Position numbers and translations under genes: made by a program. Of a stretch of DNA of 64,000 nt, positions 33,121-44,367 are shown piece by piece (within the stretch, counting starts at the first letter, position 1; each line of letters begins with the position of its first letter). This DNA comes from Dipteris shenzhenensis. Taxonomy: Eukaryota > Polypodiophyta > Polypodiopsida > Gleicheniales. Location: assembly GCA_047967505.1 (NCBI GenBank), contig CM106540.1; one strand, given 5' to 3'. The notes under the pieces were generated by a model. That model made no database searches. It had not been told where the DNA came from and worked only from the letters and a program-made list of their open reading frames with translations.

Positions 33121-33538
33121 CTAAACATGTTTAACACCATTTTTTGAGTTATGTCTCATTGCCACATGCCCACCACAACCAATGCTTACCAAGTGCTCAA
33201 CAACATCAAAAGTGGATAGATAGTACAATGTATTTGGTTGCATCCTGAGGTTTTTCAACATTTTGAAATTCCTAGTTAGAGCATTTTTCACATCAAGATT
33301 TACATCATTAGGTTTTACCATATCGACCACAAACTATGTCAAGTCTTGTAAAATGGACCCAAGAGCTCACATAGTTGGGACAATCATATTTGATGAGAGA
33401 GTTGATGGATGCAATAGCAAGCAAGCCATTGATGATAGGTAAACCTTTGGTGCTCTTTCTCCACTTGAGTTTTGAAGTTCTCTTCCATTCCTTGGCATGT
33501 TCTAAGTGCAATGAGTAGGCCTCTTCTCTTACTACCAT
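33121..33538 (-). pseudogene. Unrecognised protein remnant in two overlapping frames
   Basis: Two adjacent minus frames (33538-33308 and 33330-33121) together read like one decayed protein. Pieces include EHAKEWKRTSKLKWRK, GLPIINGLLAIASIN and LSTFDVVEHLVSIGCGGH. No family is recognised. It may be part of the old transposon landscape to the right. Confidence 0.25.
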
Positions 33539-33655
33539 GAAGGTCTTAAATTAATCAATAATGCTCACATGTACACTTGCATGGCCATAGTTCTCTTGCT
33601 ACCATGAAGGTCTTAAATTAATCAACAATACGCACATGTACAATTGCATGGCCAC
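33522..33655. repeat. ~65-bp tandem duplication
   Basis: TACCATGAAGGTCTTAAATT...CACATGTACA...TTGCATGGCCA occurs twice in tandem (about 33532 and 33599) with few differences. Confidence 0.85.
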
Positions 33656-34127
33656 AGGCAAATAAGATATCAATTCCATGTATATCATCATAAATCCATT
33701 TACTCTCATATGTAGCTCAACAAGCCCCAATAAAGGTAGTCAAATATTTGTTATAGCCCGGCACAATCTATTTAGTTTGCAAAGTCACCTTCATATCTAC
33801 GAGCATTGCATATTAGCAAAATGAAAGTGGCAACACATTGATTCATTCATCTAGAGTGCCCATTGATAATTCATGATTACCAAATATCATTTCTTTATTG
33901 ACAAACACCAATATAGCACGTTCATCTTGTGTAATGCCTTGTTGTTAGTTCCATGAAAGAAGGTCGAAAGGAGTGGCCTTTTTTAAAACCACTATAGGAG
34001 TTTGGTAGCAATCTGAGCTTGAACCTTCCCAATGAAATCACATTTTTTAAATAAATGATGCCCCAGATCATAGTTTTTCGACATGTGACATGGTAATACT
34101 CAAAGCAAAGTGCCCAATGAATATTCC

Positions 34128-34470
34128 ATAAAAGAAAAAGGAGGAGGAGGAGTAGGAGTAGGTGAAAGAAGGAGACAAAGAGCATGTGAAAGAAAGAAAG
34201 AGGAAGAGAAGGAGAAGGAAGCAGAGCAGATGAAGAGGAGGGAAGTAGGAGAAGCAGAAATAGAAGCACAAGCACATTCACAAATAGAAGCAGAGGAGGA
34301 GGTGGAGGAAAAGGAGGAGAGGAGGAAGTTAATCATCCATAGTTGCAAAATCATGATCTAGAGAGAGAATGCAGTAAGAATTGCAGCCAAAATTCTTTCT
34401 ACAACACATTTGGTCATATGATGCACAATCATAATTGAGAAGAAGAAGAAGAAGAAGAAGAAGAAGAGGG
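34128..34470. repeat. Polypurine stretch and (GAA)n run
   Basis: 34128-34330 is almost entirely A/G (AGGAGGAGGAGTAGGAGTAGG and similar). 34438-34470 is a (GAA)n run. The frames on both strands are low complexity. The run abuts the left LTR of the old gypsy element. Confidence 0.85.
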
Positions 34471-34479
34471 CGAATCGCA

Positions 34480-35142
34480 AGAGATTTATGGATTTGAAAA
34501 TCTAGAGTAATTTGGATTTGCTAATGTGGATGCTTGATTGTCAACTTGTATTGGAAACCAATCATCTATGATAGTTTCTATAATAGCAAAAGGTCATGTT
34601 GGAATGTTAGTTGGCTCTTCATAGAACCTTACTTTTTTATCCCAACAATGACATTAAGGGATAAGATAAACAACATATTGACAAACTAGGTGGGAAGGGC
34701 ATGTAAAATGCTTAATAGATTGAGGATTACAACAACAACTACATATATATCTCACTGGACAAGGGTTGCTTCTTTCCATGCACATCTCGTAAGCTTGCAT
34801 CTTATTAAGTGCAACTTTATCTATGCTTCAACATGTTATGTTTGTACATTTTTCAAAAAAATAATTCTACATTTTTCAAAAAAAAATCATTAAGATGATA
34901 ATGCAAAAAATAAAATAGATGTATAAAGGATAGTGAACGTTTGTACATAACATATGATTTAACCATCACTTCCCCCTCTTCAAGTTGTAGTCTAATGTTA
35001 AGGAATATGGATTGTCCTAGGAGAGTGGTCTTGTGAGGGTCTTTTGAAGATGTTAACTTGTTTCTCCGTTTTGATTTTTGTTATGGCGTTTTTGTTTTCA
35101 TCGAGGAGTGGTCTTGTGAGGTTCTTAAGAAGCTGTTAGCAA
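34480..35142 (-). repeat. Left LTR (3' LTR of the minus-strand element)
   Basis: Shares long blocks with 43606-44367, e.g. GGATGCTTGATTGTCAACTTG, CATAGAACCTTACTTTTTTA, ACAAGGGTTGCTTCTTTCCA and AATATGGATTGTCCTAGGAG. A minus-strand polypurine run (AAAAAAAGGAGA near 35150-35162) precedes it, as expected. Confidence 0.8.
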
Positions 35143-36599
35143 CCTATTTCTCCTTTTTTATTTTATGATGGCTATTATTTTTGTTGTTTTTGTTGTTGTT
35201 ACTGTCATCATCGTCATCATTATTGTCATTGGTTTGGCCATTGTTGACAACATGATGATGACGATCATGATGACAACAATGATGTTATTGTCCACCTAAT
35301 GATGCTCAAGTGTCCATTTGGATTAAATACATGTATCAAATTTGAAATGGTTTGTTGGCTTACTCTAGAGTCAATATCCATTTTCTTTGGGGTTTGAAAA
35401 TAGATCTACATAAATTAAGCTACTAAAATTCTAAAATGACTAATGTTTTGTTGCATTGGACAATTATTGTTTGGGTGCATCATAAACTAGAGCATGCAAT
35501 TTAGAGGAATGTCCATAACAATTGCTAGACAAAGAAAATAGGCTACAACTTGATAAAAAAATTATGTCTGCATGGGAGCATTTCTTTCCATCTCTCATCA
35601 ATCCATCTTGCAACTTGCATAAACTTATGCTAAAAATTCCATCTTGCCATGTTGAGTCCACAGCAATGCAAATCTAAAGTGCGTTTTTGTCAAGATAGGA
35701 TAATGTCCTATCATTATGGTAGGAGGTGGATGTCCTTGATATGTGTGATAGGTGATAATTAAGATATTGTTCAAGACAAGCCAATGCTCTTCACTATTAA
35801 GGAACCACCACAAATATTTATTTATTAGGGGCCAATTACAAAACAACGCCTTCCTTGCTTGGATCATGTTTATTACTGGCATCCCACCTGTAGTGATGGG
35901 GTACCACATCAAATGTGGGATGCATTCAAAAGGAAGTTGGTGCCTGTAAATACTCAAGGAAGTATTTTTTGCTGAGAAGCTTTGCTCTCCTATGGCTATA
36001 ATTTTTTGCTTATGTCTAGAGTGATTCGTGCTTGGTGAATATCGCTTGAGAGGTCAGATCCTCCTCTTGACTGCATGTCTAGGATATTGCCTCCAAAATT
36101 CTCTATGGGATTTCTAGGCATTGAAATTATGTCTATGTATTGCGTATCCTTATCCAACTCCCATGTGGGTGTTGGATTTGGATAATCCACATCATGAAGC
36201 TCATGGTTGTAATCATTGATTTCACCTTCCATTGGAAATTCAATGGGTGTCTTAGGAATATGTGGTCTTAAAGGGGAGGAAGAAGTTATAGGGGGTAGAT
36301 AGGAGGTGGAAGCAAGCACTAAAGTAGAGAAGGGGGGGTAGGGAGGTCGGCAAAAAGTGCAGGGCAAATGGCTTGAGCTTCTTGATAGTCTATTAAGGAA
36401 CGGTTCTCAAGCGGTGGAAAAAAGTTAGGTGTTATTGTGTGATAGGTTTGAGATTCTTGAATTAGATGTTGGAAGTGGCAAGAGGCATGGCAAGAGGCAT
36501 GAGCAAGGAGACAAGGTAGGGAATATTGGTTAGCTTGGATTTCAAGAAAGGTACAAAGTATAGTACTTGAGTTAGGGAGGATGTTAGGAGATTAGAGAG

Positions 36600-38330
36600 A
36601 GAGTGGTGAGCTAGGGGTTGAGGTAAACCACATATTCTTTAGGTAGTAGTCCGGCTACTATCCGGAGAGGAAGGTTTCCCATTAAGTGTTCATAGAGCTT
36701 TGCTATATCCTATTTGATTTGCAAGAGGTTTGCATGTACTGAGAGACATAGCAGGTTTTTCTCATCTTCATCCATCTTGTTGCATAGATCTAGGAGTGCA
36801 TTTTTGCATAGTGGCCTATCCCAATCGAGTTTAGGAAATTCTTGTAACATCTTAAGCTGCAAGTATCTCCATTAAATTGGATCTCTTCCCTCAAATTGAT
36901 CATCTTTTTTTAGTATTGCAACAAGATCTTGGTATAATGCTACGGTGCATTGGAGCATTTGACCTTGTCTTGAATCTTCTTGATCGTCATCAGCTTGATT
37001 CAATAACTAGAGTTCCAGTTTGGAAATTATTGCCTTTTGACTTTGTAGCTCCATGAATTTCGCTTTCTACTTACCATATATGGAGATATAGGCAAGTTAT
37101 ACTTTCTTGGTTTGTGCTGGCAATTATTCATCAAGTCTTGGTAGCTGCACTAACAGTTGTGCTTGAGTATCAATTTTTACATTGGCATTCAAGAGTTGCT
37201 CCTTTGTGCCTTACACTCTTGGTCTAGTGCTTGAATGCGATGTTTCCAATCTTAAGGACTTTTTGCAACCTAGTATTTGTGTCTTTTGTTTCATGGATTT
37301 CTTCATCTTTCCACACATGCTTTCTTTTAATTGCACTATTTCATTTTTCAATTCATCACAAAGAGACTTGCAATTGGTAGAATGAATGCTCTACCTCCTC
37401 TTTCTCATTATTCAAGGCATCTACAAGTTGCATTTGCTTTTGTTTTAGGGTCACTGTGATTTGTATGGCATCATTCCTACTTTCTTCGAGAGCACTTGTA
37501 TAAAGATTTGTTGTTCTATTTTCTTTGCCATGCTTCCTTTGAGCTTTTAAATTTTCATCCTTACACGTTACAATTTTTTTTGGAGGATTGGGATCATCCA
37601 CCTTTCCATTTCTCATTGCTACTCCTTTGCTGCCATACTAGCAAATAGTTCTAACCATTGTTGCAATTGTTGATTATGATGATGTATGATGTGAAATGTG
37701 GGATTGCCTTACTTGTATTGACTACATAATTGGTTCCCATGCACCCATGTGGCACCTTGTCCTTGATTTTAAATTTCAACTTGCTGTAGAGATTTACTGT
37801 GATGATGTAAGAACAAGGTTAGTGACATCTTAGACTTGTGCTTCCTATCTAAATACACTATCTAGTCTATTAGTGAACTCTCTGTGAGACATGGTTGCCT
37901 CCTATATTTGTTTCCTCAAGTCCATTTGTGGTTGCTTTTGTGGTAGCAATTCAGGACTAAGTTACAACATTCCATCATAGAACTTCTCATTGTCAACTTC
38001 AGTAATTCGTATTATCTGCTCTAATTCACTATCTTCCATTTCATTCCCATTGAGAGCAGGTGGAGGCTCTATTTCCCATATTGGAGATAAAATCAAGGTA
38101 TCAAAGTCCTCTATTTCTTGTGGTGAGATTGTGCTTCCTCTTGCTGTATCTCAAATCCAATGATGGTAGCCAATAGATGGGGAATGTGGCTCTTGCCATT
38201 GTGGGTGACTAAAGCGAGTTCTCTTAGCAGAGAGTATATGTGAGCAGCCCAATCTTGTACTTTTTGCTCATTGAGGAGAATTAAGGTTTTTACATGCATG
38301 AATTGTTTTTGTACTCCCTTGATGTTCAAG
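36600..38330 (-). pseudogene. Coiled-coil extra ORF of the old gypsy element
   Basis: Minus frames 38329-38111 and 37616-37356, and broken frames on to ~36600, read as helical, Gln/Lys/Glu-rich protein: LKQKQMQLVDALNNEKEEVE, then DELKNEIVQLKESMCGKMKK after a frameshift, later YQDLVAILKKDDQF and LCNKMDEDEKNLL. Heptad-like spacing suggests a coiled coil. It sits between integrase and 3' LTR, where some gypsy lineages (for example Athila) keep an additional ORF, but no membrane segment is seen. Function unknown; many stops. Confidence 0.5.
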
Positions 38331-39399
38331 ACCTCGGCTATGAACCTAGCTTCTTGTTTGCAAATAGGATTTTAAATCATATCTTATCACATTTTGAAGT
38401 ATTCTAACTTTGTGCCAGTGGAAACCAATTTGAGATGTCAGAGTCATGTGTCTTTAATTATTTCAAAGGATAAGGTTCCTCTGGATTTGGAAACGTGAAG
38501 GCTCCTTACACTCTTGAAGTATTGAGGTAGATCTAGGCTTCCCATTACATTTATGCTTATGTGATTCTTTGCTTTAATAGGACATGATGAATTCAATGAC
38601 ATATGTAATCATTTTGGGTATAGGCACAATAGCTTGCAACCTCTCAAGAAAGCCTCCTAATGCCTTGGACTGCAACATGCATCTTTTAAAACATTATACA
38701 ACGAGACTCTCATCCATACAAGTTGTATTATCCTTGCTTCTACTAGCTCCTTGTTGACTCGAGCATTAGGGTGATCTTGATTTGCATGCTGCATATTGGT
38801 GTCTCAGGCTCTAGTTCTATTGACTCTAGGTTCTCTAGGCTTGCAGTATCTCCTTGGCATGTTGCATTTATTTCCTCATCACTATCACTATCCAAAACTA
38901 CCATCCTAGGTTGTTTTAGGGTACGGTGTCACTTTGACTCTAGTGATGGCAGTCTTTTTCCCATGGAGTTGTTTAGCCTAGCATTTGCATACTTGGATTT
39001 GCACGCTTTCTGACAATTCCTTGTGCCAATCCTATCATGTGCTGATAGTGCATGTCTCTTTTGTGAGTGGCTAATGCATTTTTACTCTTTTACGTGATGA
39101 AGGTGTCATGAGTGTGGACAAAAGCAATTTTCTCATGGTTCTTTTATTTGTGCAATTTATTTGTGGCGCTCAAAACATGTGAGTGCTCTATGCATGACTA
39201 GTGAGGTAGGAATTCCTCCTCGATGCTTATTTTTGCTAGGAATTTCATAGGGAAGCTAGGACACATTCACACCTCTAGGACCCAGGTTGAAATCAATTGG
39301 GTCTACCTATATGTGAAAAAATGTACATATGCAAGTGAGTGATCATAATACAATGTAATGCTAACTAAGGAAGATTTGGGACTCCCAAATCTTCATTTT

Positions 39400-40075
39400 T
39401 ATCATGGAAGGCTTGCGTGTTGATGTAGTAGCATTTTAGTCTACTTCCATTGATCATCAAAGTGAACTGGACTCCATTGAATGTCTCTAGTAGCACATCT
39501 CCAAATGGTTCATCTTTTTTACTTTGTAAGGCCCTTGACCTAGATATTTTAGCTTGCCCTTATGGATTTTGGCATCGTAGACTAGAACTGGGTCACCCTC
39601 CTATATATATTTATCTTTGAGATTTCTGTCAAACCATGCCTTTGTTCTTTGTTTTTTTGCTATCATGGCATGGTAGGATGCTAACCTTGTTTCTATATGC
39701 TTCTCCAATTAGTAGAGCCTTTATTGAAGGGATTCATAATCTCCCATGCATTCTTACACTACTATGGATAGGCTTGGCATGATGAATTCCAATTGGTACC
39801 ACCCCCAATCCATACACCAATTGAAAAGGCATAAATCAAGTACTGACCTTGAGCATCATTTGATATGCCCTTAAGGGTGCATTTAGCTTTTCATCCCAAT
39901 CAGATCGCTTTGGTTCCACTATCTTGGTGAGGACAATGCATATTATTTTGGTTGCATACTCTGCTTGTCCATTGCCTTGCATATAATAGGCTATGCTTTT
40001 TCTATGGATAACCATAGAGCCAGACAAAAGTTCCTTGATTACCTCATTTACTAAATGTGTACCTCTATCTGACAC
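39400..40075 (-). pseudogene. Gypsy integrase, C-terminal half
   Basis: Frame 40075-39836 has SDRGTHLVNEVIKELL (second catalytic Asp block), YYMQGNGQAEYATKI (the region of the catalytic Glu, here NGQAEYA) and DWDEKLNAPLRAYQ. A tail to ~39400 keeps the KAWFDRNL and GPYKV words. Stops break it. Confidence 0.78.
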
Positions 40076-40658
40076 AATTCAAGGGGGCATCCATTTTGTG
40101 TAATCACATTTTCATACAAGAACTTTGTTGTGTTGCTTCTGGCATCTACTTTTCTTATTTCTTTAGCTTCAACCACATTGTGAAGTAATCTATGGCCAAA
40201 ATTATGTAGCGTGCATGTGTTCCCTTTGCAGTTGGATGGATTGGTCCAACAACATTAATTGCCCATTTTTCAAATGGTTTTTGTGCAATAACTATTGTCA
40301 GGGGGTTGAAGTCTTATGTTGGTGCTTAATAATTCTTTGGCATACATCACATCTCTTTATGTAGTCACAGGCATTTGTCCACATTGTGGGTCACCAATAT
40401 CCTACCAAGAGGATTTTCCTTACTATTGCTTCACCTACAAAGTGGCCTCTTGCTATGCCTTCACGGTCTTATTTAATGATTGGCATGATTTCAAGAGGAT
40501 TAACACATCTTCTTAGTATTTGACCTCTACCCATCTTGTACAATTGACCTACTATCAATTTATGGGGGGTAGCTTTTAGGATCAAACTTTCTAGCATTCC
40601 GCTGGTTTCGATTCAAGGGTGGTCTTCTTGTCATTAAATACACAATTATGTTTGTGCA

Positions 40659-40960
40659 CTAGTCAAGGACAACATCAATATGAAATAATCTTCTACTCCA
40701 TCTAGCTTTTCTCTTGTAATCTGCAATGTAATGCTGAGCTCCTTTTTGCACCACTATCTTGAAATTGAATTCTTGTAGTAGTAGAAGCCACTTGGTTATC
40801 CAACCCATGGTACATGGTTGATTAACAAGATACAACAAGGCTTGATGATCAATGTAAAATACAAAGTCTTTGGCCAAAAGATAATGTCAAAATTTCTTCA
40901 CACATTGGGCCATTGCTAGGGCTTCTCTTTCTATGGTGGTGTGATTCACCTCTGCATCAT
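40659..40960 (-). pseudogene. Gypsy RNase H
   Basis: Frame 40877-40659 contains DFVFYIDHQALLYLVN, ITKWLLLLQEFNF and IADYKRK (decayed ADxLSR). This is the standard end of the gypsy RNase H. Confidence 0.8.
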
Positions 40961-41475
40961 TCAATTGCTTTCTTACAAAGTATATTTGGTAGTCTTTGTT
41001 GTATTTAACAAATTGACACAGGACACTTCCTACAAAATAATTGGAACCATCAATATGCACATGGAATTCAATGTCCTAATTTGGAGCTATTAGAATGGGA
41101 GCTGTGATCAATCTCCACTTGAGGGCTTCAAATGCCTGCTCACATTATTCTATCCATATGAATTTTACTAGTAGCTTGCACAGGGGTCTTGCAATCGTGG
41201 TGTACCTGAGTATGAATCTCCTATAGTATCCTACATGGCCCATGAATACTTGCACAACCTGAGCATTTTGTGGAGGGGGGAGTTCATGATGATCTTGATT
41301 TTATCCACGTCAATAGCAATGCCATATCTAGAGATTATGTGTCCCAAGAGTACTCTGTGTGTGACCATGAATTGGCATTTTTAGTGGATTCAAGGAGATT
41401 CCAAACTCAATGCATTTTTTCAATACAGCTTCAAGACATTTGGAGTGATCCTTATTACTTGAATGTATGCACGTG

Positions 41476-41664
41476 TCATCTTGTAGGGTCCAAATATCTT
41501 AGGTTTGGATCCTTCCCTTGCAACTTTAGGAGAATTCTCTTTGATTTTCTTGTAGGACCAAGCATACAATCTATGTATTCAATCAGTAATGCTTTCAATT
41601 CTTTTTTTTCTTGTTGTGTGAGTTGTTCACCAATATACACAAGCTTTTCTTCTTCTTCTTCCAA
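41476..41664 (-). pseudogene. Gypsy RT N-terminal segment
   Basis: KLVYIGEQLTQQEKKELKAL followed by LIEYIDC is the pre-RT block that opens many gypsy pol domains; after it the frame is lost. The rest of the RT (41470-40960) is present only as short pieces in shifting frames. Confidence 0.65.
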
Positions 41665-42379
41665 AGGAAGCTCTAACTTTCAGGTCTTAGATGACCATTC
41701 ATACACTGAGGTTTCTCCTAGCCTGTTTGTTTCCTTGAGCTTTCATTCTCTTACTAGCTTGGGCATTGCTATTGCTGCATTTCCCCTGGTATAGTTTTTG
41801 AAAAATTTAGGAACTTCTATTAGGGCCTCATGGTGTTGTGAAGTACTTCTCTGACTACCATTTCTTTGGTGTTCACTTGCTTCCCTTTTTTTTAAAATCT
41901 TTCGTGTTTCATTTTTTGTTCTCAGATTGGGTTTAAATTTTCAAAACTTCTTGCTTTGTTAGACTAGTGATGATGGGCGTCTTGTTCTCAAGCAATGGTT
42001 CCTCTTCCATGCATGCACCTTCAATGCCCTTTGGATCCCATCGTAAATTCGGTGGTTCTTGTGCTTGGGTGCCATTTGTTAAATACAATTCCACCACTCT
42101 GGCTTGCGTGATGCATCCTTTCAAACTCATTAAAGTGCTCCACCTTGGCTTTTGGCATTGCACACCTTTTTTCTTTTTCCTTAACATTGTACTACTTGCT
42201 AGTGCTGAAGGGTCTAGCCTTCAATGCCTCTTTGCTAAAGGATGCGTGACTAGTGGCTGTGGTGAAAGAAGTGTCATCAATATTTTCTAAATAGTGGGTT
42301 TGATTTCCCTTGTTCCCAAATTGGTGCATGTCACGATGCCACGTTGCGATGCCCCCAAAAGTATTTCCATGATTGGCTA

Positions 42380-42427
<48 letters not shown>

Positions 42428-42496
42428 ATATATATATATATACGTACGTACGTATGTATGTATGTATACCTATATACATATATAGGTATACATACA

Positions 42497-42530
<34 letters not shown>

Positions 42531-42568
42531 GGTATACATACATACATACATATATAGGTATACATACA

Positions 42569-42604
<36 letters not shown>

Positions 42605-42605
42605 T
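42380..42605. repeat. Compound microsatellite (CT)n-(TA)n-(CGTA)n-(CATA)n
   Basis: A long pure CT run passes through TA and ACGT units into CATA repeats, interrupted three times by TATATAGGTATACATAC. ACCTATATACATATATAGGT (~42468) is a near-perfect palindrome. Confidence 0.92.
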
Positions 42606-42863
42606 CTTTAACCTATTAACCATGGACAAAGGGAAAAAAAAGCAAGGACACGTGGTAGCTTGGAAGAGAAGAACCTGCCACGTGTCACAAAGAAGGAGCT
42701 CTTGGATGGAGGTTGGGAGAGGGGAGGAGGTGGAAAGACAAGAGGCAACTTTGGGAGGAAAGAGGAGATAGAAGGTCAATGGAAGTTTGGGAGGAAGGAG
42801 GAGATGGAAGGTCAATGGAATTAAAGGAGGAGATAAAGCCATGGGTCAAGACTTTTCAAAGCC

Positions 42864-42896
42864 AATCCAAGTATGCAAGGTCAGTTGATTAGCAAG

Positions 42897-42930
<34 letters not shown>

Positions 42931-43004
42931 CCCGCAACAACGTGCGGGTTCCAATCCAAGTATGCAAGGTTAATTGATTAGCAATTTAAGAATCAATCAA
43001 TTAG

Positions 43005-43039
<35 letters not shown>

Positions 43040-43060
43040 CCGCAACAATGCGCAAGTTGC
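42864..43060. repeat. Duplicated (CT)n-hairpin unit
   Basis: CCAATCCAAGTATGCAAGGT, TTGATTAGCAA, a (CT)n run and ATCCCGCAACAA occur twice in tandem (about 42865 and 42952). Confidence 0.85.
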
Positions 43061-43605
43061 ATACTAGTATATGTATATACATACATATATATCTATGTGT
43101 GGTGTATCTCTTATTCTACTCATCATTTTATGTGGCATCTAGTGTGTATGATGAGCAAACATTCTAGGTGAATTTTTGAAAGTGTTGCTTGCTCTAAAAG
43201 ATAAAAAATAATAAAAAGGTACTAGGGCAATCCCAAATGGGAAAGGGTTGTAAATAAAAAAATAACCTTATCTTTCTATCTTTAGAAAGATGTATTGAAT
43301 TACAAAATTGGAGTTTTTTGGAAATCTTACATTAGGTGTGGGGATCGTGTTTCAAAGAAAAAAAAAGGTATTCCAATGACTACATCTGGCGACCCAAATG
43401 TGCTGGGCAATAATGTTGGCCACAGTCTCCCAAACATTGTCCTCTAGAGAAAAAATCGGGCAACCATTTTCATAACCTTTTCCATTGATTAGGTACCTTT
43501 TCTCTTGTAGACCATCAAATTGGAGTTGAACTACCATTCGGATCGTCTATAAACAACTTTTCCCTTTGTTGACCTTTCGTAGTTTGGTCCTGACGTGCAC
43601 CAAAA

Positions 43606-44367
43606 TGTGGGGTTTGGGTAGGTAATTGAATTGATTGCAAGAGTGTTATATAATTTGGATGGGCTAAGGTGGATGCTTGATTGTCAACTTGTCTTGGAAA
43701 CCAATCATTTGTGATAGTTTCTATAATAGTGAAGGCCACGTTGGAATGTTAGTTGGGTCTTCATAGAACCTTACTTTTTTATCGGAACAATGACATCAAG
43801 AAATAAGATAAACAACATATTGATAAACTAGGTGGGAAAGGCACATAAAATTTGAGGATTACAACAACTACATACATATCTCATCGGACAAGGGTTGCTT
43901 CTTTCCATGCTCATCTCCTAAGATTGCATCTTATGAAGTGCAAATTTTTCTATGCTTCAACATGTTCTCTCAAAAATAATTGTAGAGCTTCAAAAAAAAT
44001 TCATAAAGATAATAAAACAAAAAACAAAAATAGATGTATTATACATAACGTACGGTTTAACCATCACTTCCCCACTTCAAGTTGTAGTCTAATGTTAAGG
44101 AATATGGATTGTCCTAGGAGAGTGGTCTTGTGAGGGTCTGTTGAAGATGTTAGCAACTTGTTTCTCCTTTTCTAATTTTTAGCATTGCCCCGTTAGGGGT
44201 AGAGCTCTACCTACGAGAAAGATACTATTTTGGAAGCATCAATTTAGTACTCAACCACTTCGCCACGTGGGGGCAATGCTGTAGGCACGTGTACCTCTTG
44301 TGTGTATGACGTTTTTGTTTTCATTGACACACTGGTCTTGTGAGGAGGTTCTTGTGAAGATGTTAGC
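43606..44367 (-). repeat. Right LTR (5' LTR of the minus-strand element)
   Basis: Same blocks as the left LTR, plus a ~100-125 bp insertion at 44181-44304. Just inside it, on the minus strand, TTTTGGTGCACGTCAGGACC (43605-43586) is a candidate primer site. Confidence 0.78.
44181..44280. mobile_element. 100-bp element with perfect 11-bp terminal inverted repeats
   Basis: Starts AGCATTGCCCC and ends GGGGCAATGCT, exact inverse copies. It lies in the right LTR at a place where the left LTR has no such sequence. The minus strand has a box-A-like TGGCGAAGTGG, so a tRNA-derived origin is also possible; a good box B is lacking. Confidence 0.65.

Larger units (their letters stand above)
42375..43067 (+). 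mobile_element. Candidate non-autonomous Helitron-like insertion
   Basis: The right end reads CCCGCAACAATGCGCAAG, then CATACTAG|T at 43064-43068: a short (degenerate) hairpin ~13 bases before a CTAG terminus followed by T, the Helitron 3' pattern. A better copy of the hairpin (CCCGCAACAACGTGCGGG) lies at about 42931-42948, so the end seems duplicated. The left end could be the TC-rich run near 42381. No Rep/helicase coding capacity. Confidence 0.35.
34480..44367 (-). mobile_element. Old Ty3/gypsy element, minus strand, with diverged LTRs and extra ORF region
   Basis: Two diverged direct repeats (34480-35142 and 43606-44367) enclose, in minus order, a short gag/protease region, RT (41664-41476), RNase H (40877-40659), integrase (40075-39836, tail to ~39400) and ~4.2 kb of extra sequence with coiled-coil frames. 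RT-RH-IN order fits gypsy. An integrase tail pattern near 39600-39450 (KAWFDRNLKDK, GPYKVKKM) supports this. The element is old: LTRs differ by many substitutions and indels, all frames are broken, and later insertions lie inside it. Confidence 0.82.

Noticed and set aside
34068-34361. Open frames on both strands with poly-Ser/Leu or poly-Glu/Lys/Arg
   Set aside because: Low-complexity translation of a polypurine stretch, not a gene.
36600-38330. Host coiled-coil gene
   Set aside because: Frames are broken by many stops and shifts and lie between the LTRs of the old gypsy element on its coding strand, so an element ORF is the simpler reading.
42331-42842. Frames made of repeated Tyr-Ile-His-Thr or Met-Tyr-Val-Cys
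   Set aside because: Pure microsatellite translation.
44181-44280. A tRNA gene on the minus strand
   Set aside because: Box A is plausible, but there is no GGTTCGAATCC-type box B and the end stem is 11 bp, too long for an acceptor stem.
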